This document shows, piece after piece, positions 1 through 7,173 of a stretch of DNA of 22,981 nucleotides. Source of the stretch: a virus; IMG/VR virus record IMGVR_UViG_3300025418_000937, positions 1 through 22,981 of that record. The stretch is one strand, 5' to 3'. The translations under genes and the position numbers were made by a program. A model generated the notes under the pieces. The model was not told the origin of the DNA. It did not search any database and saw only the letters and a program-made list of their open reading frames with translations. Position 1 is the stretch's first letter. Every line of letters starts with the position of its first letter.

Positions 1-206
1 GGGTAATGGAATACGCAAAAGCGTTAATGAAAATTTCTATAGCTAATACCCGTGGTAAGTTTGGTGGTACTCAGTTGTTCGGTCAAGGTACTATACAGTA
101 TCAAGAACTAATGAGACAGGGCACCGAAGAAAAGAAAGCTCTTGAAGACGAACTAAAAGGTGGATTCTCAGAAGCTCAACAGCCGCCAATGTTTTTCTTA
201 GGTTAA
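1..206 (+). CDS. C-terminal part of an unidentified phage protein (partial)
   Basis: The reading frame is open to the left edge (codon GTA at 3-5 precedes the first ATG at 6), so this is most likely the tail of a longer gene entering from outside the window; a 66-residue gene starting at 6 cannot be excluded. The visible part is polar and rich in Gln, Glu and Lys. It has a Gly/Gln stretch (GGTQLFGQGTIQYQE) and a charged segment likely to be helical, and ends in PPMFFLG. The stop codon at 204-206 directly abuts the stop codon of the convergent portal gene, leaving no room for a terminator between them. I do not recognise the family. A structural or packaging role would fit the portal next door but is only inference. 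Confidence 0.6.
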   Translation, partial: VMEYAKALMKISIANTRGKFGGTQLFGQGTIQYQELMRQGTEEKKALEDELKGGFSEAQQPPMFFLG

Positions 207-2042
207 TTAACCTGGAGGTAAAGCGCTTCCGCCTGCTGCAGGAGCTTGTGCAGGAGCTGCTGGTGCAGCCCCACCCGCTTCAGGTCCAGGTCCTATCTCA
301 GCAGCACCAGCACCCGGTCCAGGACCAAATGATGGAGCATTCATAGCACCAGGGGCAGCGCCACCGCCTCCACCGCCAGGTCCGCCCTGACCTTCAGGTC
401 CCTGACCCATTGTCATAGCTTCTTTCCAATTCTTACCAAGAGTAGCAATCTTATCTAATTCCCAAGCAAAAGCTGCATCCTTCTTTAACCATTCTCTATT
501 AGCTAAAACTTCGTCATCACTAAAATTCATAAACTTTTTCAGTGCATAAGTTCTAGATATTAAATTTTCCGTTGCTGTAGCGTTCTTCAAGTTATTAAAT
601 TTTATATCTAATAATTGCTGATCTCTCATTGCAGCAAAATGTGAAGGAGGGTTTAATGTAATACCGATATCATTTTCGCGTAAACCGTAATCCTTCCATA
701 AGCCCTTTAGCTTTAAATGAGTAATCAATGTATCTCTAATTGAAGAAGCAAATTGTCTTTGCAGCCTTATAATAAGACGTGCAAATTTTAATTCTTCTCG
801 TAAAATTTCAGTACCATCTGCAAACTTAGTATCAGGCGTTAACCTGCTTGAAGGTACGCGTAATGCTTTGTATAGTTTTTTAACGAAGTAATTTAAATCG
901 TCTAATTGACCTAAATTTGCACCGCCCTTGAGCACTTCTACTTTTGTACCCTGTTCTCCGTTACGACGTGCAAACCAATAACTATCTAACATTGATTGAG
1001 GATCGTAAACGTTTACGTTACCACCCTGTTGGTTGTCGTATGTGCGTTTAGACCAATAATTTTGCATTAAGCGTTTTAAGTACGCTTCTGCTTTTGCTGA
1101 AGGCATATTGCCTACATCAACATAAAATGCTAAACGTTCTGGTGCTCTTACTAAACGATAAACAACAATACTGTCTTCAATTAACGAAAGTTGTTTATAT
1201 GCTCTACGCGCTACTTCAAGATAAGGAAGACGAATCGTTTTGTTCTCATTCCATATATGAGAGTGTAAATATGTAACTTGATGGCGTTCAAGAGGTACTA
1301 AATCCATACCGTCTTTTTGTGGTCCACCAGAAGGTCCACGATTGTTTACAAAACCACCTTTGTTCTCTTCTTTAGGCTTTGGTTTTTGTAAAAGATAGCC
1401 CTTAATAATCATATTCTGAACATTATCAAAAATAGGATTGATATGTTCAGTTGGTATTTGTACTAAACTGATAATACCGGCTTCTTTATTTTCTTCGTTA
1501 ATTACATTTTCAAAGAAAAGCTCAGCATCAATTAAAATTGTCCTAAAATATTCCCATCCCTTTGTATCAAGATTAAAAAGATCTATAACTTGATTAAAGT
1601 TTTTTTCTAGTTCTTTCTTTTGACCTTCGTCTAAACGTTCACTTAAATGCAATTGAGCGTATTTACCTTTATCATCTTTAACTAAAGCATCATCGCAGAA
1701 TTCATCTAATGCGTGACTAATTTCTGCATAAGAAGCCATAATACGATAGTCGGCAATTCTCTTACCCTTATCTGTATCAATTAAAGCATATAGGTAATCG
1801 TGGTAACCTTTATCAATAATAACACCGTTTAAGTTACTAACCGGATTATTAGGATCCTGTACAATGGAAACAGCCTGCTTTAAGTTTTTTTCCTGTTGAG
1901 TGGTACCAACGTTATAAAATGTACGGAACTTTGGATTTAGCTCAGAAATGTTATCAATAACTGTTGAATTACCAGTATATGGTAATTTGTTAACAAAATT
2001 GTTAAAAGACCTTGCGAAATAGTTTTGAGGTTGCTGGGCCAT
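207..2042 (-). CDS. 20: Portal vertex protein, T4 gp20 family
   Basis: The portal forms the dodecameric ring at the unique capsid vertex through which DNA is packaged and the tail attaches. At residues about 291-335 the text RAPERLAFYVDVGN, then PSAKAEAYLKRLM, closely follows T4 gp20 as I remember it. The following Arg/Gly-rich segment with a GGANLGQLDD loop and LYKALRVPSSRL also matches. The protein has 611 residues against 524 in T4. The surplus is mainly a low-complexity Gly/Pro/Ala/Gln tail from about residue 547 to the end, probably disordered. The ATG at 2042 lies in an AT-rich context with no clear Shine-Dalgarno sequence. The gene is the last of the minus-strand run that includes the fiber genes and meets a plus-strand gene end to end. 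Confidence 0.95.
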   Translation of the reverse strand: MAQQPQNYFARSFNNFVNKLPYTGNSTVIDNISELNPKFRTFYNVGTTQQEKNLKQAVSIVQDPNNPVSNLNGVIIDKGYHDYLYALIDTDKGKRIADYRIMASYAEISHALDEFCDDALVKDDKGKYAQLHLSERLDEGQKKELEKNFNQVIDLFNLDTKGWEYFRTILIDAELFFENVINEENKEAGIISLVQIPTEHINPIFDNVQNMIIKGYLLQKPKPKEENKGGFVNNRGPSGGPQKDGMDLVPLERHQVTYLHSHIWNENKTIRLPYLEVARRAYKQLSLIEDSIVVYRLVRAPERLAFYVDVGNMPSAKAEAYLKRLMQNYWSKRTYDNQQGGNVNVYDPQSMLDSYWFARRNGEQGTKVEVLKGGANLGQLDDLNYFVKKLYKALRVPSSRLTPDTKFADGTEILREELKFARLIIRLQRQFASSIRDTLITHLKLKGLWKDYGLRENDIGITLNPPSHFAAMRDQQLLDIKFNNLKNATATENLISRTYALKKFMNFSDDEVLANREWLKKDAAFAWELDKIATLGKNWKEAMTMGQGPEGQGGPGGGGGGAAPGAMNAPSFGPGPGAGAAEIGPGPEAGGAAPAAPAQAPAAGGSALPPG

Positions 2043-2074
2043 TGTTAATATTTACACTGTAGGTTGTTATTATA

Positions 2075-2099
2075 TACTGGATTTAATAAAATGCCAGTA
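2075..2099. repeat. Inverted repeat between fiber gene and portal gene
   Basis: The arms TACTGG (2075-2080) and CCAGTA (2094-2099) are separated by 13 AT-rich bases. On the minus strand the second arm runs straight into TATATAATAAC, about 30 bases before the portal ATG. It could be a weak terminator for the fiber genes, or a site near the portal promoter. There is no T-run, so a classical intrinsic terminator is unlikely. Confidence 0.3.
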
Positions 2100-2102
2100 C
2101 TA

Positions 2103-2717
2103 TTATCTACTTATTAAGAACACACTAAAGTATGTGCCTTGACCCACACCACCACCATACTGTATACCTTGTCCGCTAGATTGATTACTATAAGCGGTAA
2201 AATCTAAATAATCTCCGGAGCCGTTTAAGTATATAACTTTTGATGTAATCTGACTGTAACCATTACCCGATAGTGGGTTTGTTTGTGTTATGGTTTGTGT
2301 AGAACCACTCTTTCTAATTTGTAGGTTATTCTGACCCCAAGCATTGGCAGGAGAAGCAGTACGCCACCAGACCTGAAACTCTACGTGATAAAAACCAGGT
2401 ATTGTTGGTGTGAAACGATATGTTGAAGTATTTAACCAACTGTTAGGATCGGCTACAACTGTTTGCCAAGGCATCAATACATCTGAACCAGCCGGGGTGG
2501 TTATGTCTCCGCTCAACGTAGCCACAGTAACATATGAGCTAGAAACCGTTGGAGATGTTATTGGATTTGTTACTATTATACTCGAGGCGGATACACTCTG
2601 AAATGTTACATTACTTGTCGTATTAAGTGTTTGATTGGCGCCAGGGCCACTAAAACCGCTTATACCAGAAAATCCTATCGGTCCTTGTAATGCTTGATAT
2701 GCAAAGTTGTTACTCAT
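2103..2717 (-). CDS. Short tail fiber protein with collagen-like neck and C1q-like head
   Basis: Residues 14-27 carry a short Gly-X-X run (GFSGISGFSGPG), the same triplets used in the giant fiber gene upstream. A segment LNTTSNVTFQSV typical of phage fiber shafts follows. Residues about 80-204 look like a C1q/TNF jelly-roll: the strand YRFTPTIPGFYHVEFQVWW, a later strand around YLDFTAYSNQSSGQ, and the closing strand GTYFSVFLISR all fit that fold's pattern. Such heads trimerise and often bind receptors or cap a fiber. It is the last of four consecutive fiber genes and starts 12 bases after the preceding stop, with AATAAATATAAACA just before the ATG and no Shine-Dalgarno sequence. The fold call is by pattern recognition only; host receptor binding is inferred. 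Confidence 0.7.
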   Translation of the reverse strand: MSNNFAYQALQGPIGFSGISGFSGPGANQTLNTTSNVTFQSVSASSIIVTNPITSPTVSSSYVTVATLSGDITTPAGSDVLMPWQTVVADPNSWLNTSTYRFTPTIPGFYHVEFQVWWRTASPANAWGQNNLQIRKSGSTQTITQTNPLSGNGYSQITSKVIYLNGSGDYLDFTAYSNQSSGQGIQYGGGVGQGTYFSVFLISR

Positions 2718-2729
2718 TGTTTATATTTA

Positions 2730-3524
2730 TTAAGAAGACATATACCTCAATGAACCGACCATTGAAGCAGGTACAGAAAAGATATTTGGTGTAAGATTTA
2801 CAGTTGATCCAGGGCCTATATTGTACAGTGTAAATCCTTGACTAGTACCTTCATTACCGCCTGTTATACCTTGACCCCCACCGGTAAGCCCGGCATAACG
2901 ATAAACACTTAAATCTCCAAACGGCATTAATAACGGGCCGTCTTCTACCGCGAACGGCAAATTAACTAAATAAAGATTAGCTGAATTTGATACACCTGTA
3001 AACGCAGATACTGATATATTAAAAGTGCAATACACATATCTACCAGTCTTTATATACGCCCCTACTGGTGTACCACCACTATAACCTACAGCAGACAAAG
3101 CATACCCGGCGGCTGATATTTGAGGTACCCAGGTACCGCTAATTTGTGTTGCATAAGTACCAGATGGTGGCGCTACATAAGCAGTATATTGACTGGTATT
3201 GTCACCAAATGTTATTGAACCACCTGCTGAAGTAATAGTATAACTGGTTGATGAAATTTGACCGAACGTAGTAATGTTGCCTGCACTACTAGTATAAAAA
3301 GAAGTTGCACCGGTTGTTGGGTTTAATATTTGTAAACCACCTCTACTAATAACAACATTACCAGATAAGTTAGCTACTTGTACCCCTGTTAAACCAGTTG
3401 TTTGATTAGCTAAATTAATAGAACCAAATGATACGAATAGGTCCTTAAACGGACGGTTAAGAGTACCAATAGACCAAGCACTGGTTGAAGGAACGATTGA
3501 TTGTTGAAAGTAGTTATAACTCAT
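2730..3524 (-). CDS. Tail fiber protein, receptor-binding type
   Basis: The N-terminal part contains IGTLNRPFKDLFVSFGSINL (residues 18-37), a motif recurrent in phage fibers where a structural comparison unit (RP-x-KDL-x-VS-x-GSI) begins the shaft. Near residue 105 is FGDNTSQYTAYV, a variant of the F-x-D-x-(S/T)-QTTAYTG motif found in the two larger fiber genes. From about residue 130 the protein follows a common fiber-tip pattern: a GAYIKTGRYVYCTFNISV strand, then NLYLVNLPFAV, then a Gly-rich end. It is predicted to be an extracellular virion protein. It begins only 1 base after the stop of the 1214-residue gene, so the two are almost certainly co-transcribed. The product ends in RYMSS. Its order relative to the other fibers in the tail is unknown. 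Confidence 0.7.
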   Translation of the reverse strand: MSYNYFQQSIVPSTSAWSIGTLNRPFKDLFVSFGSINLANQTTGLTGVQVANLSGNVVISRGGLQILNPTTGATSFYTSSAGNITTFGQISSTSYTITSAGGSITFGDNTSQYTAYVAPPSGTYATQISGTWVPQISAAGYALSAVGYSGGTPVGAYIKTGRYVYCTFNISVSAFTGVSNSANLYLVNLPFAVEDGPLLMPFGDLSVYRYAGLTGGGQGITGGNEGTSQGFTLYNIGPGSTVNLTPNIFSVPASMVGSLRYMSS

Positions 3525-3525
3525 A

Positions 3526-6500
3526 TTATAAGATATCCCAGTTGTTGTTAAAGATTAAATGTAAGCACCCGTATGGTCCAATCAACTGAGCGAATGTTAA
3601 CCCGTCAATAAGGTTTGGTCCTGTTGCAGATACTGTTATTGATTTTGTTACACCGTCTAAAGCTCCAGATTCATCTTTAATATAGTAGTTCATACCTGCA
3701 ACACCAACTGGTAACTGAACAGTCATTGCACCGTTATAGTTTATACCAACTAAGTAGTCGCTTGATTGTACATTATAAGAAGAAACAGATACGGATGAAG
3801 TATTGACTAGTACACCAGCTGTTACACCAGTGTTTACTATTGCTCTTTCATTTACAACTATACCGGTTGTTGTAGAAGTTGCAAGTAACATTGGCTTGGA
3901 TATTGTACCAATAGCGCTCGGAGATATAGTAGTTAATGCACCAGATAAACTAGTACTTAAATAATAACCTTCTCCTGGGTTTAATCCTGTTAACCCTGTA
4001 ATAATTCCGTCGTAAACAATAGTAAATGTACTACCAGTAGAAGACTGTACAATACCAGCTGCCTGTGAATGTGCAGCGCTATCAGCTAGTGCTAAGAACC
4101 AGCTTCCGTCTACGTTACTTAATCCAACTACTTGCCCGGCGCTAAATGTATTGGAGTATGTAATGACCTGACTAGAAATGTTTACTGTACTACCAGATAT
4201 ACCCGAAAAACCGCTGTAACCAGAAATACCAGAATACCCACTAATACCGGAGTAACCGCTAATACCACTATAGCCAGATATACCTGTAAAACCGCTTATA
4301 CCTGAATAACCAGATATACCAGTATAGCCTGAATAACCAGATGTACCTGTATAACCGGAAATACCACTATAACCAGATATACCAGAATAGCCGGAAATAC
4401 CTGTAAAGCCTGAAATACCAGAGTACCCACTGTAACCACTAATACCGGAGTAACCGCTAATACCACTATAGCCAGATATACCCGTATAACCACTATAACC
4501 AGATATACCAGAGTAGCCACTAATACCGCTATAACCAGATATACCTGTGTAACCAGAATAACCTGATATACCTGTAAAACCTGAAATACCAGTATAACCA
4601 GATATACCTGTAAACCCGCTATAACCACTAATACCTGTAAAGCCTGAAATACCGCTGTACCCGCTTATACCTGAATAACCAGATATACCAGTATAGCCTG
4701 AATAACCACTTATACCGGTAAAGCCGCTGTAACCTGAAATACCAGTGTAACCAGATATGCCAGTATAACCACTGTAACCGGTGAAGCCTGAATAACCTGA
4801 AGTACCAATAGCACCTTGTGCTCCTTGTGCACCGTTTGTACCAGCAGCGCCTTGCGCACCGGCTGAACCTGTTGTACCACTAAAGCCTGAATAACCAGAA
4901 GTACTGTTACCAGAAAAACCAGATATACCACCTTGACCAGCTACCTGTATTTCGAACCAAGGGTTAGTATTTACTGGAAAATCTGTATTACCATTAATAC
5001 CCACGTTACCAGCGGTATTGTTTAGTAGCTGTAAAGATACATTAGTAGTTGTTACCGGAGTAATAATAGCTGCAGCAATACCACCAGCCGCTAAATACGC
5101 AGCATTACTTGTAGTACCGTATGTCGGGCTTACACTACCTATTTGCGTGCCTGTTGTAGTATTAACCCAACCAAAAGCAACTTGACCACCGCCAGCACTA
5201 GCAGAAACTGCAGGTACCTCAGCTCTTAATGAATATGTGTAACCAGCAGATAATGTAATAACACCTGTAGAAGTGTTGAGCGAGATATAACCTTGACCAA
5301 GATCGGCGTCAGCAGTATTAAACACTACAGCACCGCTTAATGCTATTGCCTGTCTGGTGTTTCTACTACCTCTTAAATAAGGTACTGGAGCAGGATTACC
5401 TGCAGGACCTGTAGGACCGCTATAACCAGAAGTACCAGTAGTACCTTGCGCACCAGTAGCGCCTTGAGCACCGGTAGCACCTTGCGCTCCATTTATACCG
5501 GAATAACCTGAAGTGCCTATACCGCTAAAACCACTATAACCCGAGGTACCACTATCTCCTTTAATTTGGCCTACATTAGTCCAGGTTGTACCACTATATA
5601 CCCATAAATTACCGAGTTTTTCATCGATAACCCCGTTACCTACAGTTGCTGCGGAAAAAGCAGTGTTTAAAGTTGTTTGCGGATTATTCGGTGGGTTTAC
5701 ATATACATCTGGTACAGTACCGATAATAGTAACCGAAGAACCGTTTACACCAGAATAACCTGATGTACCTACATCACCTTGAGCGCCTTGAAAACCTTGA
5801 TCCCCTTGCGCGCCTTGGAAACCAATATCGCCTTGAGCACCTTGTACACCAATAGCACCTTGAGCACCTTGATTACCTTGATAGCCTTGCGCACCTGAAG
5901 TAGAATATAACGCCCACTCAGACGGATCGTTTGAAGGATCTAAGTAAACATTTACAGTCGTTACTAGACTAATATATGTATTATTAGTTATTGGGGATAC
6001 TGCAACTGTATTTGCTACATATGAAGACTGTACCCAAGTACCAATAAAGTTTAATACTGTACCTTGCGCACCTTGTGCACCTTGGAAGCCTTGATCTCCC
6101 TGGGCACCTTGTGCACCAATATCGCCTTGATTACCTTGGAAGCCCTGAGCGCCTTGATCTCCTTGCGCTCCTTGATTGCCTTGGAAGCCTTGATCTCCCT
6201 GAGCGCCTTGTGCACCATCATTACCGTTAGCGCCTTGTGCACCTTGTGCTCCTGAACTACCACTACCTGCAGGGCCATATGTAATTTCTGCTGTAGATGT
6301 ATTATAATACACAGCATTTATAACAGAGTCTGTATCATTGCGTACTGGGTTTACAAAGAAACCGCTGCTTAATGCAGGAGTAACATTACCTGTTGCATTA
6401 ATAACAATACTATTAGGAACTTGATAAGGATAATCACTTTCTGCACCACCAGCATAATGACCGATAGCGATAGCGTTATTACCTTGTTGATAATGACCAG

Positions 6501-7170
6501 CAAATCTACCAATAGCAATAGCGTGTCTACCTTGACCAGTAGCACCAGCGTGATTACCAATAGCAACTGATTGATCAAGTTGATCTGTGGAACCAGCATA
6601 TGTACCAATAGCTACTGAATCAGTGTGTTGATTTGTGTTACCAGCATTTAAACCAATAGCAACTGAGTCTGTAGATTGAGAAGTGATTCCTGCACCTGTA
6701 CCGATTGCGATTGGGTTAGTAAAATTATTAACTCCCGTATAAGCTGTGGTTTGTATTGAACCGTCTGGGAATACTATTGTACCGCTTAACCCTATACTAG
6801 TACCAGCTTGAGATTGCGGGTCTATTGCAGCTGAAGGTAATATTAACCGGCCACTTAAATCAAAATTCCAATTATTAAATAGGGATCCACCGTTATCTAC
6901 ACTAGTTTGTATCCAGGCACCGTCGTCTTGAGCAAAAACTATTTGATTAAAGCTATTACTATATATACCTGCTGAACCACCTGGTGGTGCAATAATTTCT
7001 CCTGAACTTATTGCTGATTTATCGCTAAAAGCTATCGCAGTACCGTTATTAAAGTACAGATTACCATCTGTAGATAATGTAACTGTATTTGAACCGTTTA
7101 TAAGTTGGTCTGTAGGACCACCACTACCACCACCCGATAAACCAGGAAATAAGTTTCTATTCCAATACAT
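3526..7170 (-). CDS. Giant fiber/adhesin with YadA-like head repeats and collagen-like tracts
   Basis: This 1214-residue mosaic virion protein is built as follows. A fiber-type N-terminus contains FPDGSIQTTAYTG near residue 135. Six YadA-like head repeats (VAIGxxAG) with a strict 16-residue period lie at about 152-261. GAQG-rich collagen-like tracts lie at about 306-371, 426-471 and 558-589. Between the tracts are small beta modules, including GTWVQSSYVANTVAV at about 375. A C1q-like or beta-sandwich domain spans about 597-745. A long Gly-X-X tract of GIS/GYS/GFT/GYT triplets spans about 791-993. The C-terminal fiber domain carries YNGAMTVQLPVG and IKDESGA and ends in NNWDIL. Such parts form elongated trimers on the tail for host attachment. 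The long tract has almost no proline, unlike animal collagen. The ATG overlaps the junction with the upstream fiber gene (3-base gap); GGAG lies about 14 bases upstream. Confidence 0.85.
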   Translation of the reverse strand: MYWNRNLFPGLSGGGSGGPTDQLINGSNTVTLSTDGNLYFNNGTAIAFSDKSAISSGEIIAPPGGSAGIYSNSFNQIVFAQDDGAWIQTSVDNGGSLFNNWNFDLSGRLILPSAAIDPQSQAGTSIGLSGTIVFPDGSIQTTAYTGVNNFTNPIAIGTGAGITSQSTDSVAIGLNAGNTNQHTDSVAIGTYAGSTDQLDQSVAIGNHAGATGQGRHAIAIGRFAGHYQQGNNAIAIGHYAGGAESDYPYQVPNSIVINATGNVTPALSSGFFVNPVRNDTDSVINAVYYNTSTAEITYGPAGSGSSGAQGAQGANGNDGAQGAQGDQGFQGNQGAQGDQGAQGFQGNQGDIGAQGAQGDQGFQGAQGAQGTVLNFIGTWVQSSYVANTVAVSPITNNTYISLVTTVNVYLDPSNDPSEWALYSTSGAQGYQGNQGAQGAIGVQGAQGDIGFQGAQGDQGFQGAQGDVGTSGYSGVNGSSVTIIGTVPDVYVNPPNNPQTTLNTAFSAATVGNGVIDEKLGNLWVYSGTTWTNVGQIKGDSGTSGYSGFSGIGTSGYSGINGAQGATGAQGATGAQGTTGTSGYSGPTGPAGNPAPVPYLRGSRNTRQAIALSGAVVFNTADADLGQGYISLNTSTGVITLSAGYTYSLRAEVPAVSASAGGGQVAFGWVNTTTGTQIGSVSPTYGTTSNAAYLAAGGIAAAIITPVTTTNVSLQLLNNTAGNVGINGNTDFPVNTNPWFEIQVAGQGGISGFSGNSTSGYSGFSGTTGSAGAQGAAGTNGAQGAQGAIGTSGYSGFTGYSGYTGISGYTGISGYSGFTGISGYSGYTGISGYSGISGYSGISGFTGISGYSGFTGISGYTGISGFTGISGYSGYTGISGYSGISGYSGISGYSGYTGISGYSGISGYSGISGYSGYSGISGFTGISGYSGISGYSGISGYTGTSGYSGYTGISGYSGISGFTGISGYSGISGYSGISGYSGISGYSGFSGISGSTVNISSQVITYSNTFSAGQVVGLSNVDGSWFLALADSAAHSQAAGIVQSSTGSTFTIVYDGIITGLTGLNPGEGYYLSTSLSGALTTISPSAIGTISKPMLLATSTTTGIVVNERAIVNTGVTAGVLVNTSSVSVSSYNVQSSDYLVGINYNGAMTVQLPVGVAGMNYYIKDESGALDGVTKSITVSATGPNLIDGLTFAQLIGPYGCLHLIFNNNWDIL
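4194..4800 (-). repeat. Degenerate short tandem repeats encoding Gly-X-X (GIS/GYS/GFT)
   Basis: About 600 bases consist of 9- and 18-base imperfect units (plus-strand flavour: ACCAGATATACC, ACCACTATAACC). They encode roughly 68 Gly-X-X triplets within the giant fiber gene. The unit spelling varies at third positions, so the amino-acid pattern is kept while the DNA has diverged. Such tracts can expand or contract by slippage or recombination. They also create long open frames on the same strand in other registers, which are not genes. Confidence 0.9.
6390..6718 (-). repeat. Six 48-base repeats encoding YadA-like head units
   Basis: Within the giant fiber gene, the motif (V/I)AIGxxAG occurs six times at an exact 16-residue (48-base) spacing: AIGTGAG, AIGLNAG, AIGTYAG, AIGNHAG, AIGRFAG, AIGHYAG. 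In bacterial trimeric autotransporters, units of this kind build a left-handed parallel beta-roll. Here they are expected to form a similar trimeric block in a phage fiber. Confidence 0.85.
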
Positions 7171-7173
7171 AAA

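Noticed and set aside
1094-1276. 60-residue plus-strand frame within the portal gene
   Set aside because: It is antisense to the most conserved part of gp20 and has no motif.
4194-4800. CRISPR-like regular repeats
   Set aside because: The units are degenerate, contiguous and in frame, encoding Gly-X-X triplets; there are no unique spacers of constant length.
4296-4931. Same-strand open frames in other registers (110 and 73 residues)
   Set aside because: They are products of the repeat tract read out of frame, give monotonous Val/Leu/Ile sequences, and lie wholly inside the giant fiber gene.
6051-6608. Open frames of 79-88 residues inside the giant fiber gene
   Set aside because: They are low-complexity shadows of the GAQG and YadA-repeat coding sequence.
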